A stretch of DNA of 11,778 nt from Stenotrophomonas_A sp035539015. GTDB taxonomy: Bacteria; Pseudomonadota; Gammaproteobacteria; Xanthomonadales; Xanthomonadaceae. This document shows, one piece after another, positions 1 to 6,615 of the stretch (positions are counted from its first letter, which is position 1; the number at the start of each line of letters is the position of its first letter). The notes beneath the pieces are model-generated. The model made no database searches and was not told the DNA's origin. It saw only the letters and a program-made list of their open reading frames with translations. The DNA lies in NCBI GenBank assembly GCA_035539015.1, contig DATLJF010000154.1, positions 1 to 11,778 of the forward strand. The letters run 5' to 3'. A program made the position numbers and the translations under genes.

Positions 1-126
1 AACCAGGATCAGCAGCAAGGCAGCCAGCGCCCGGAGCGACTGGGCAACCAGCAACAGCAGCAGCACAACGAACAGAAAATACGCGAGCAGCAGAACCGGC
101 AGGCGCAGGACAAGCGCAAGCCATAG
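1..126 (+). CDS. C-terminal part of a Gln-rich low-complexity protein (5' truncated by window)
   Basis: Frame 1 is open from the first base to a TAG at 124-126 and gives 41 residues dominated by Gln, with Asn, Arg, Glu and Lys. It includes a QQQQQ run and ends in the basic tail DKRKP. The amino end lies outside the window, so neither a signal peptide nor a domain can be judged. The composition suggests a disordered, highly charged tail. The gene converges on the receiver gene that ends at 134, leaving only 7 nt between stop codons. A second Gln/Asn-rich protein is encoded at 6616-6786, but the two share composition rather than alignable sequence. No function is recognised. Confidence 0.6.
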   Translation, partial: NQDQQQGSQRPERLGNQQQQQHNEQKIREQQNRQAQDKRKP

Positions 127-133
127 CGGCTTC

Positions 134-580
134 TCAGCCAGAGGAGAGCGGCCCAGGGTGCGCAAGCGCGCCCTGGGCCAGCACCGAAGTCTCACTCCGC
201 GCCACTTCGATGCTGACGTCCGCGGCAGGCACGCCTGCCAGCATGTGCGACAGGTGCGCCTCCAGGTCCGCTCTGCGGAATGGCTTCTGCAGCACCCGGC
301 AGTCGGCATATTCGGCGGGGATGCCGGCGCGGCCATAGCCGGTGAGGAACAGGAAAGGGATGCCGCGGCTGCGCAGCGCATCGGCCACCGGGAAAGACAT
401 CGTGCCGCCGAGGTTGACGTCCAGCAGCGCCAGGTCAGGCGCGTGCGCCTCTAGCGCGCGCAGTGCGTCAGCCACCGTCGACACGGCCGGCCAGGCTTCA
501 TACCCCAGTTCCACCAGATGATCCTCGATCAGCATTGCGATCAGGGATTCATCTTCGACGATCAAGACGCTTGCTTGCAT
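134..580 (-). CDS. Stand-alone receiver-domain response regulator (partner of HWE kinase)
   Basis: A 148-residue protein made of a single CheY-like receiver domain (about residues 3-115) plus a short Ala/Gly/Pro-rich tail. All the phosphorylation residues are visible: acidic pair E9/D10, phospho-acceptor D54 in LLDVNL, switch T80 in FLTGYG, and K99-P100. There is no DNA-binding or enzymatic output domain, so it probably acts by protein-protein contact or as a phosphate sink or relay. Such single-domain regulators commonly accompany HWE-family kinases. It starts 10 nt after the kinase stop, and its ribosome-binding site GAGGA overlaps that TGA, which implies translational coupling. The family assignment is secure; the downstream target cannot be inferred. 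Confidence 0.93.
   Translation of the reverse strand: MQASVLIVEDESLIAMLIEDHLVELGYEAWPAVSTVADALRALEAHAPDLALLDVNLGGTMSFPVADALRSRGIPFLFLTGYGRAGIPAEYADCRVLQKPFRRADLEAHLSHMLAGVPAADVSIEVARSETSVLAQGALAHPGPLSSG
150..179. repeat. Long hairpin inside the 3' end of the receiver gene
   Basis: Arms GGCCCAGGG (150-158) and CCCTGGGCC (171-179) are perfect complements. They enclose a T:G position and a further GCGC/GCGC pairing around AA, so the whole element can fold as a near-continuous stem. It encodes the Ala/Gly/Pro tail of the receiver protein and lies just beyond the convergent stop at 126. It could slow or end transcripts from either side, but no T-run follows on either strand, so it is not a canonical intrinsic terminator. 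Confidence 0.4.
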
Positions 581-590
581 GGTCTGTTCC

Positions 591-1604
591 TCAGGCCGCC
601 ACGTCCTGGATCACGGGCACGCAGATCCGGCACGTGACACCCGCCGGCTCGAACGCCAGCCGCACCTCGCCGCCGAGGTCATGCTTCAAGCCGCGCTCGA
701 TCAGCCGCGTGCCAAAACCGCGCTGCTCAGGCACCTGCACGGCGGGGCCGCCACACTCCTCCCAGTTCAACTCCATCACTTCGGCTTCGCCGAAGCGCCG
801 CTGCGCCCAATCCATCCGCACCCGCCCCTGCGGCACCGACAACGCACCATACTTGACCGCGTTGGTGCACAGCTCATGCAGGGCCATGGCCAAGGCGACG
901 GCGCGCCGCGGGTCCAGCCGGAAGGGCGGCCCGGAAATATCGAAGCGCTCCCCCTCCCCGGGTTGGTGCGGCCGGGCAGCGGCGCGCGCAATCTGCTCGA
1001 TCTCCGCGCCATGCCACCCCTCCTGGGTCAGGATGTTGTGCGCGTCGGACAGCGCCAGCAGGCGCTGCTCGATCTTGTCCTGTGCGCCATCCAGATCGAC
1101 GCAGTGGCGCAAGGTCTGCATCGTCATCGACTGCACCAGCGCCAGCGTGTTCTTGACCCGATGGTTGAGCTCGTTGATCAACAACTGCATGTGCTGCTCG
1201 TGCTGCTTGCGCGCGGTGATGTCGCGGGTGCTGCCGGCGATCGCTTCGACCTGGCCGTCCGGGCCGAATACCGGGGTAAAGATGTAGTCGTAGACCCGAA
1301 CGCCCTGGGTGGTATGCGGAAACGGGACTTCGCCGCGAACCGGCTGTCCGGTGGCGATGACCTGCTCTATCTCTACATCGTGCATCTGCGCATGCCAGGG
1401 CTCGTAGCCAAGCTCCAGGCAGGTCTTGTTGGCTGCCTCTTCCCAGCGCATGCCCCACATGGTGAGCAGTGCGTGGTTGGCGTAGATGAAACGGTGTTGC
1501 CGGTCGAAGACATAGACCAGGTCTGGCGTGGCTTGCAGCACTGTCTCGTATAGGCGCAGTTGCGCGGCGACGGAGCCGGGATCGGCGAGGGGCGCGGAAG
1601 TCAT
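591..1604 (-). CDS. PAS domain-containing HWE-family sensor histidine kinase
   Basis: A cytoplasmic sensor kinase of 337 residues. A PAS domain (about 15-133, ending in the usual G-S-x-R-D-I-T) is followed directly by an HWE-type transmitter. The phospho-acceptor is H148 in NELNHRVKN. The N-box HELCTNAVKYGALS (243-256) carries the family's extra His, and the W-x-E signature appears as NWEECGGP (280-287). The G-box is GFGTRLIERGL (296-306). HWE kinases autophosphorylate on His and pass phosphate to receiver proteins; the next gene encodes one. I chose the ATG at 1604 because AGGA lies upstream at good spacing and the PAS follows closely. An in-frame ATG at 1700 would add 32 residues without domain character. 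No membrane segment is visible, so the PAS probably senses an internal redox, light or ligand cue. Confidence 0.93.
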   Translation of the reverse strand: MTSAPLADPGSVAAQLRLYETVLQATPDLVYVFDRQHRFIYANHALLTMWGMRWEEAANKTCLELGYEPWHAQMHDVEIEQVIATGQPVRGEVPFPHTTQGVRVYDYIFTPVFGPDGQVEAIAGSTRDITARKQHEQHMQLLINELNHRVKNTLALVQSMTMQTLRHCVDLDGAQDKIEQRLLALSDAHNILTQEGWHGAEIEQIARAAARPHQPGEGERFDISGPPFRLDPRRAVALAMALHELCTNAVKYGALSVPQGRVRMDWAQRRFGEAEVMELNWEECGGPAVQVPEQRGFGTRLIERGLKHDLGGEVRLAFEPAGVTCRICVPVIQDVAA

Positions 1605-1800
1605 CGGGCGGTCCTGTAAGTACGCGCGGACTCTAGCACCGCCAGAATCCACGCCGCGAGAAGATTCCACCGACCGCAGCCCACTCGCCAACGCGTTCAC
1701 CCGCCTTCAACACCAGAGCGCCGCATGATGGTGCTACCCGGCGGCGCTGGGCATGGAAGGCCATGCCACGCCGTGCGGGAACCCATGATGAGGTGAGGCG
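1605..1800. other. Intergenic region between divergent genes
   Basis: This 196-bp gap separates the HWE kinase (minus) from the small + strand gene at 1801, so it should hold promoters for both. I see no convincing -35/-10 pair and no long palindrome. The only clear signal is the AGGTGAGG ribosome-binding sequence at 1791-1798 serving the + strand gene. Confidence 0.4.
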
Positions 1801-2097
1801 ATGTCCAAGCAGCCGGAAGTCGGCCAGATGGTATTTGTAACCGACGGCGAAGTCGGCGTCGGGGCCGTGCGCGAGGTGCGCCAGGACACGTCTGAGTTCG
1901 TCATCAACATCCAGAACGGGGGCGATTTCGTGCTGCCGATGGACGCGGTGAAGGACGTGCACTTCGGCAAGGTGGTGCTCAACGTCGGCCGCCTGCCCAA
2001 GGAAGTACGCGAGGCGCTGCGGCACCCGCATGCGGCCGAGCTCCACAGCCCCACCTACGCGGCCACCGACCCCACGGACGGCACGCTCAAGGGCTGA
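1801..2097 (+). CDS. Small PRC-barrel/DUF2171-like protein
   Basis: A 98-residue soluble protein with no signal peptide. Residues about 7-60 alternate short beta-strands with turns: G-Q-M-V-F-V-T-D-G-E, then G-V-G-A-V, then F-V-I-N-I-Q-N-G-G-D-F-V-L-P, then the A-V-K-D-V-H-F-G-K-V-V-L segment. This is the pattern of PRC-barrel/DUF2171-type small beta-barrels, which often appear in stress-related or envelope-adjacent settings. The last 35 residues (R-L-P-K-E-V-R-E-A-L then a His/Ala/Thr-rich tail) look helical then disordered. A strong AGGTGAGG lies just before the ATG. The gene stands alone, divergent from the HWE kinase and convergent with the LytTR regulator (5 nt between stops). The fold assignment is an inference from pattern; no biochemical role is known to me. 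Confidence 0.75.
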   Translation: MSKQPEVGQMVFVTDGEVGVGAVREVRQDTSEFVINIQNGGDFVLPMDAVKDVHFGKVVLNVGRLPKEVREALRHPHAAELHSPTYAATDPTDGTLKG

Positions 2098-2102
2098 GCG
2101 CC

Positions 2103-2867
2103 CTACTCCGCGCTGCCGGTCGTCACCAGGCGCAGGAACAGCTCATGCTGGTAGCGGCTCATGCGTAGCTGCTGGCCGGTATCGAGCGTGAGTACGTGGT
2201 GGCCATTGAACCAGGGCTGGATCTCCTTGACCCGGCGAATGTTGACGATCGCCGAGCGGTGCACCCGTGCGAACTGGCGCGGGTCCAGGCGCGTGGCCAG
2301 GGTCGACATGGTCTGCCGCAGTTCGTGCGTGGCCGAGGCCAGGTGCAGCTCGACCACATTGCGGTTGGCACGGATCCAGACGATATCTTCCACCGGCACC
2401 AGCACCACGCGCTCGTTGATGCGCACCGGGATACGCGCCAGGTAATCGTCGCGCCGGCGCAACGCCGCCAGCGCCTCGGCCACGCCATGCGGGTCCAGCG
2501 CCTTGCGCGCCAGGCGTTCGCGGGCGCGCTGCAAGGTCTGCGCGAATCGCTCGCGGCTGAAAGGCTTGACCAGGTAATCCAGGGCGTTGGCTTCAAACGC
2601 GCGCACCGCATACTGCTCATATGCCGTGACGAACACCGTGGCCGGCAACTCGGTGCCGAGCGCGGCAGCCACGTCCAGGCCGGAGCATTCGGGCATCTGG
2701 ATATCGAGGAATACCAGGTCTGGCCGTTGGGCGCGGATAGCCGAGATGGTCGAGGCGCCGTCGCCACACTCGGCGACGATCTCGATGTCGGCGTGCTCGC
2801 GCAACAGGCGTGCCACCGCATGCCGCGCGATCGGCTCGTCGTCGGCGATCAGCACCGACAAGGTCAT
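2103..2867 (-). CDS. AlgR-like LytTR-family response regulator
   Basis: A 254-residue transcription factor. An N-terminal receiver domain (about 3-120) shows D9/D10, phospho-acceptor D55 in FLDIQMP, T81 in FVTAYEQYAV and K101-P102. The C-terminal LytTR domain (about 148-250) carries the typical I-x-W-I-R-A-N-x-N core and the F-x-R-V-H-R-S-x-I-V-N motif. LytTR proteins bind pairs of short direct repeats about two helical turns apart, and such a pair lies upstream of the operon at 4049-4083. The length matches AlgR-type proteins. Its ATG overlaps the kinase TGA (ATGA), and no strong ribosome-binding site precedes it, so translation is probably coupled. The class is certain; orthology to AlgR itself is not proven. 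Confidence 0.95.
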   Translation of the reverse strand: MTLSVLIADDEPIARHAVARLLREHADIEIVAECGDGASTISAIRAQRPDLVFLDIQMPECSGLDVAAALGTELPATVFVTAYEQYAVRAFEANALDYLVKPFSRERFAQTLQRARERLARKALDPHGVAEALAALRRRDDYLARIPVRINERVVLVPVEDIVWIRANRNVVELHLASATHELRQTMSTLATRLDPRQFARVHRSAIVNIRRVKEIQPWFNGHHVLTLDTGQQLRMSRYQHELFLRLVTTGSAE

Positions 2868-3976
2868 GCCGGCACGTGCTCCGGGGCTTCGTCGAACTCT
2901 TCCAACGTACGTGCCGGTAAGCGTATCCGGCAGGCGACGCCGCGCGGCCAGGTGACATCCAGGCGCAATTCGGCCGCCTCCCCATAGAGCTCGCGCAGGC
3001 GCAGGCGGGTATTGGCCAAGCCAATGCCATGGCCATCCCGGCGTAGTGGCCGCGCCTGTTCCGGTACCAGCACGCTGTTGCGATTGCGGACCTCGATGCG
3101 CAACTGGTCCTGCTCGCGCGTCACTTCCACTTCCACGCAGTCACCGCCGGCATGCTGGCCGATGCCGTGCTGGATCGCGTTCTCGACCAGCGGCTGCAGG
3201 AGCAGGCTGGGGACGGCGCAATCCAGCACCTCGGGATCGACATACAGGCGGGTGTCCAGGCGGTCGCCATAGCGGCGACGCTGGATACCGAGGTAAAGGT
3301 CGAGCAGCGCCAGCTCGCGCCGCACCGTGATCTCCTGGCCGTCATACTCCTCGAGGAACGCGCGCAGCAACTCGCTCAACTTCAGCAGCATGTCCTCGGC
3401 CGAGTGCTTGTCTTCATCCAGCAAGGTGACGATGGCATGCAGCGTGTTGAACAGGAAGTGCGGCTGCAACTGGGTCTTGAGCACCTGCAGGCGCGATTGC
3501 GCCAGCTCCGATGCCAGGCGCGCGGCCTCGCGCTCCTGGCGTAGCGTCTGTTCGCGGTAATGCAGGGCCTGCTGGAGGGCCAGCAAGGCAAAATACGTGG
3601 CCATGCCGGCGGCTACATGCTGGCCGAGGAATTGCTGCAACTGATCTCCGAATTCGCCAGCCGACACCAGCGCACCGGCCACCACTGCCAGCATCGTGAG
3701 CGCGAACGCCAGCAGCAGGTGGCGCCATAGCGAGCGCACGCGTAGCGGCCGCGGCAACGGATAGCGCTCACCAAGATGGAAGACCAGCGGCGCCAGCGCG
3801 GCCCAGGCATACCACTGGATGGCCGACCACCGCAGGTAGTCGCTGGCTGCCCATACGTTGTTGGACAGCAATGCATCATGCGTGCAGCCCTGGAACGCGA
3901 ACACCAGCACCACCAGCGTCCACAACGCCAGGTAGCGTTTCAGGTCGATCTCGAGATGGCCGAGCCGGATCTTCAT
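2864..3976 (-). CDS. Membrane sensor histidine kinase, LytS/AlgZ type (His_kinase family)
   Basis: A 370-residue kinase. Four hydrophobic stretches (about 15-30, 52-68, 84-105 and 120-138) form the membrane sensor part. A helical linker (140-165, rich in Glu, Arg and Gln) leads to the His_kinase motif Q-L-Q-P-H-F-L-F-N-T-L-H, with H173 as phospho-acceptor. The ATPase part shows the N-box LLLQPLVENAIQHGI and the G-box GHGIGLANTRLRL. It is the expected partner of the overlapping LytTR regulator, in the same gene order as fimS/algZ-algR. I place the start at 3976 because the membrane region begins there. In-frame ATGs at 4003 and 4126 would add an Arg/Pro-rich segment of non-coding character. 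The ribosome-binding site at 3976 is weak. The stimulus is unknown. Confidence 0.93.
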   Translation of the reverse strand: MKIRLGHLEIDLKRYLALWTLVVLVFAFQGCTHDALLSNNVWAASDYLRWSAIQWYAWAALAPLVFHLGERYPLPRPLRVRSLWRHLLLAFALTMLAVVAGALVSAGEFGDQLQQFLGQHVAAGMATYFALLALQQALHYREQTLRQEREAARLASELAQSRLQVLKTQLQPHFLFNTLHAIVTLLDEDKHSAEDMLLKLSELLRAFLEEYDGQEITVRRELALLDLYLGIQRRRYGDRLDTRLYVDPEVLDCAVPSLLLQPLVENAIQHGIGQHAGGDCVEVEVTREQDQLRIEVRNRNSVLVPEQARPLRRDGHGIGLANTRLRLRELYGEAAELRLDVTWPRGVACRIRLPARTLEEFDEAPEHVPA

Positions 3977-4048
3977 GGCGGGGGTCCGCGGGCGATGAGG
4001 CATCCTAAGCGCGCCGGACCACGCCGGGAAAGCGGGCGTGCGCGTACT

Positions 4049-4083
4049 ACGGTTCGTCCCGGCCCGGGCACGATTCGTCCCGG
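4049..4083 (+). promoter_or_regulatory. Pair of AlgR-like direct repeats, candidate LytTR operator
   Basis: ACGGTTCGTCCCGG (4049-4062) and ACGATTCGTCCCGG (4070-4083) are identical at 13 of 14 positions and start exactly 21 bp apart, two turns of B-DNA. The AlgR recognition core known from Pseudomonas is ACCGTTCGTC; the first repeat matches 9 of its 10 bases and the second 8 of 10. They lie between the LytTR operon (start 3976) and the divergent secreted-protein gene (start 4172), so one site could serve both. The repeats and spacing are seen directly; binding is inferred. Confidence 0.6.
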
Positions 4084-4171
4084 ATCTGTTTCGCCCTCGG
4101 GGTGGGTGCGCGCTTGATCTGGGCAAGGCCGGCGCGCCGTGCGCCGGTTGCCCGCCCTAGGAGAACGTGCC

Positions 4172-4603
4172 ATGCGCCTGCCCGCCCTGCGGTCTTCGGT
4201 GTTGTTGCTGGTAATTCCCGTGAGTGCCGTCTTCGCCGCTGACGCACAGACGCCGCGCTATATAGCGCTGGTCAATCGTGCCAACCACAGCGTGGTGTCA
4301 CTGCAGTTCGCCGCGCATGGACAAGGCGACTACACGGACGTGATGCTCGACGCGCCATTGCGCGGCGGCGGCGAAAGCGAAACGGTCGCACTGCGTGGCG
4401 CGAGCTGCCGCCTTGACCTGCGCTTTGGATTCGCTGATGGGCGCGCTTTGCGCTATGAGGATGTCGATGTGTGCCGCTACGGCAAGGTCGCGATCCGGCC
4501 GTTGCCGCGTGGCAGCAACGGCCAGGAATATGTTGTTCGAAGCACGGCCCCGGCCGTCTATGCGGAAGCTGAGGCAGGGAACGCGCCCGCAACGAGGCCC
4601 TGA
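4172..4603 (+). CDS. Small secreted protein of unknown function
   Basis: A 143-residue protein with a Sec signal peptide: basic MRLPALR, hydrophobic SSVLLLVIPVSAV, and a likely cleavage after VFA (near residue 22). The mature part is predicted beta-rich. It begins R-Y-I-A-L-V-N-R-A-N-H-S-V-V-S-L, and two cysteines (C79 and C101) could form one disulfide in the periplasm. The C-terminal 15 residues are Ala/Glu/Pro-rich and probably disordered. I chose the ATG at 4172 over 4139 because AGGAGA precedes it and the signal peptide starts there. It diverges from the LytTR kinase and lies 88 bp after the direct repeats, so it is a plausible regulon member. Its last 46 nt overlap the convergent peptidase gene. 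I do not recognise a characterised family. Confidence 0.82.
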   Translation: MRLPALRSSVLLLVIPVSAVFAADAQTPRYIALVNRANHSVVSLQFAAHGQGDYTDVMLDAPLRGGGESETVALRGASCRLDLRFGFADGRALRYEDVDVCRYGKVAIRPLPRGSNGQEYVVRSTAPAVYAEAEAGNAPATRP

Positions 4604-6528
4604 TGCTGGCCAAGCCAATCGACGATACGGCGATGGTAGTCACGCCGATGGCTGGGCCTTCCGGAGCCAGCCATGGTGTGGCTGCCTCCCGGGTACACCA
4701 CCATCCTCGCCGTCGAACCGGAATGCCGCACCAATCGGGCAAACAGCTCCTCGACCTGGCCGACCGGGCAGCGCTGGTCATCCTGTCCGGACAAAAGCAA
4801 CACGGCTGCCCGGGTCTGGTCCAGGTACTCCACGGGAGAGAGTGCGTCGTAGCGTTTGCGAATATCGTCTATTTCCCCGCCCATGGCATAAGGCGTGACA
4901 TAGAAGCCGGAATCGGAAGTGCCGGCATGCGATGCGACGTTCGCCACCGGTGCGCTGACCACGGCTGCACCAAAGCGATCACAGCAACCGGCGGCCCAGG
5001 CACTCAGGAACCCGCCATAGGACTTGCCCGCGCAGGCGGCACGATCGCTGGCCAGGCCTTCAGCCTGCAGCTGATCGAGGATGGCCAGGTGTTGTGGCAG
5101 GTCCAGCTGCCCCCATCGCCCCTGTAGCCGCTTGGCAAACTCGTCGCCATAGCCCCCTGAGCCGACACTGTTGGGCGCCACGATCAACCAGCCACGCGCC
5201 AGCAACTCATACCAATAGACGTGACTGGCGTAATCGATGAGCGCAACGCTTTGCGGGCCCCCGTGCATATCGAACAACACCGGGTACGGCCCGGGAATGT
5301 CGCTTGGCGGACGCAATAGCCAGGCATCGATCTTCTCGGTCCCGCCGTCGCCGTCGGGGACTTCGAAACGACGCACACTGCAATGTGGCCGTTTGCGGTT
5401 GCGCATCCACTGGCGATTGAAATCCGTCAGCCGCCGCGCGCTGCTGCCGTCCCAGGACATGAAGCACACCTCGTCCGGCCAGCACATACTGGCTGAAACG
5501 AAGGCCAGGCCGTCATCGCAGGAAGTCGGCAAGGAAGCCTGCCGCAGGCCGCGCGGGACGCACGCACATTTGCCGCTGGCGATATCGGCGATCGCCACCT
5601 CGAAGCGGCCACGGTGGTTGCATATTGTCGCCAGACGGCCGCCGCCGGGATGCCATTGGATGTGGCCGCCCTCCAGGTGCAGCTCGCCACCGCCCAGCTC
5701 GCGCGGCTCGCCGCCTTCGGCATCGATGCAGTAGAGCTTGCCGAGCGAATCGCCAGGCACCCTGCTGCCGCTGAAAGCGATCTGGCTGCCATCGGGGCAC
5801 CAACTGGCACCGCTGACCAGGGCGAAGTGGTCCGTGATACGGCGCGCATTTCGCCCCTCGGCATCGGCGACCCAGAGTTGAACGATATGCCGTTGGTGTC
5901 CACCCTCCTCGCGCGTGTATGCCAGCCGATCGCCGCGTGGCGACCAGGTGCCGGAGGAAACATTGAAATCCCCCTGGGTCAGCTGGGTCGGCGGGCCACC
6001 GTCCAGTGCAATGCGATACAGATGCGTGCGCGCACCGACCGTGGCACCTGCGCCATCGCGCTTGTAGGGAAGATAGTTCACCACGATGGGGCGTGATTCG
6101 GCGCCCGGATCGTCGAGCGCGTCCTCCGCGTATGGCACTCGCACCGTTACCAACAAGCCCGTGCAGTCAGCGGCCCATTCCAGGATCTGTTCGAGCTCCA
6201 GGTCGCCCGTATCCAGGCGGCGAGCCTCGCCGCCCGTGAGCGGGAGCAAGTACAGGCGCATGGCCGGATCGTCGCCGCGCTGGCTGAGCATGGCCACCAC
6301 TGCACCGTCCGGCGCGATGATCGCAGAAGCGACGGGGAAGTCAGGCGAGGTCAGCAGCCGTGGTTTGGTCTGCTGCCGCACGTCCAGTGCCCACAGGCAG
6401 GACGTGTAGCCATCTGTGCCTTGGTTCGGCTGCGAGGTAGTCAGCAGCAGGGTGTCGTGTTGCGGACTACCACTCAAGGACAGGATCTTTTTGTGCAGGA
6501 ACAGATCCTCGACACTCAGGTTCTGCAT
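4558..6528 (-). CDS. S9 family serine peptidase (prolyl oligopeptidase/acylaminoacyl-peptidase type)
   Basis: A 656-residue peptidase. Residues about 1-385 form a WD40/beta-propeller-like gate with repeated W-S-P-x-G-D, W-C-P-D-G-S and W-H-P-G-G-G blades. Residues about 395-645 form the alpha/beta-hydrolase. The catalytic triad is visible: S503 in GKSYGGF, D584 in GQDDQRCP and H617 in GGSHTM. The oxyanion-side HGGP is at 422-425. The NxRGSxGYG motif appears as NSVGSGGYG (453-461), with Val in place of the usual Arg. No signal peptide is present and about 15 cysteines are scattered through it, so it probably works in the cytoplasm, trimming short or N-blocked peptides. AAGG precedes the ATG. 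It lies alone between hairpins and overlaps the convergent secreted-protein gene by 46 nt. Confidence 0.95.
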   Translation of the reverse strand: MQNLSVEDLFLHKKILSLSGSPQHDTLLLTTSQPNQGTDGYTSCLWALDVRQQTKPRLLTSPDFPVASAIIAPDGAVVAMLSQRGDDPAMRLYLLPLTGGEARRLDTGDLELEQILEWAADCTGLLVTVRVPYAEDALDDPGAESRPIVVNYLPYKRDGAGATVGARTHLYRIALDGGPPTQLTQGDFNVSSGTWSPRGDRLAYTREEGGHQRHIVQLWVADAEGRNARRITDHFALVSGASWCPDGSQIAFSGSRVPGDSLGKLYCIDAEGGEPRELGGGELHLEGGHIQWHPGGGRLATICNHRGRFEVAIADIASGKCACVPRGLRQASLPTSCDDGLAFVSASMCWPDEVCFMSWDGSSARRLTDFNRQWMRNRKRPHCSVRRFEVPDGDGGTEKIDAWLLRPPSDIPGPYPVLFDMHGGPQSVALIDYASHVYWYELLARGWLIVAPNSVGSGGYGDEFAKRLQGRWGQLDLPQHLAILDQLQAEGLASDRAACAGKSYGGFLSAWAAGCCDRFGAAVVSAPVANVASHAGTSDSGFYVTPYAMGGEIDDIRKRYDALSPVEYLDQTRAAVLLLSGQDDQRCPVGQVEELFARLVRHSGSTARMVVYPGGSHTMAGSGRPSHRRDYHRRIVDWLGQHQGLVAGAFPASASA

Positions 6529-6548
6529 GTTCTGCCTTTATGCAAAGG

Positions 6549-6580
6549 CCCGTCCGAGCACCATAGCCTGCTCGGACGGG
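6549..6580 (-). terminator. Perfect 12-bp stem-loop downstream of the Asn/Gln-rich gene
   Basis: CCCGTCCGAGCA (6549-6560) and TGCTCGGACGGG (6569-6580) are perfect complements around an 8-nt loop. On the minus strand the element follows the Asn/Gln-rich gene by about 35 nt and precedes the peptidase start by about 20 nt. The T-stretch after it is short (CCTTTGC), so termination may be partial. Just beyond it, CCTTT/AAAGG (6535-6548) can form a small hairpin that would hide the peptidase ribosome-binding site. Confidence 0.55.
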
Positions 6581-6615
6581 GGCGCCACGGCGCCGCAAAA
6601 GGGCGCCTGCAAGGG

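Noticed and set aside
579..1553. Long + strand open frame antisense to the HWE kinase
   Set aside because: The kinase motifs are unambiguous on the minus strand; the antisense frame is a by-product of GC-rich codons.
3977..4126. N-terminal extension of the LytS-type kinase from an upstream ATG
   Set aside because: The added residues are Arg/Pro/Thr-rich with no membrane or domain character, and the extension would run across the direct repeats.
4603..5127. + strand open frame after the secreted-protein gene
   Set aside because: It lies wholly antisense to the catalytic domain of the S9 peptidase and has no recognisable domain.
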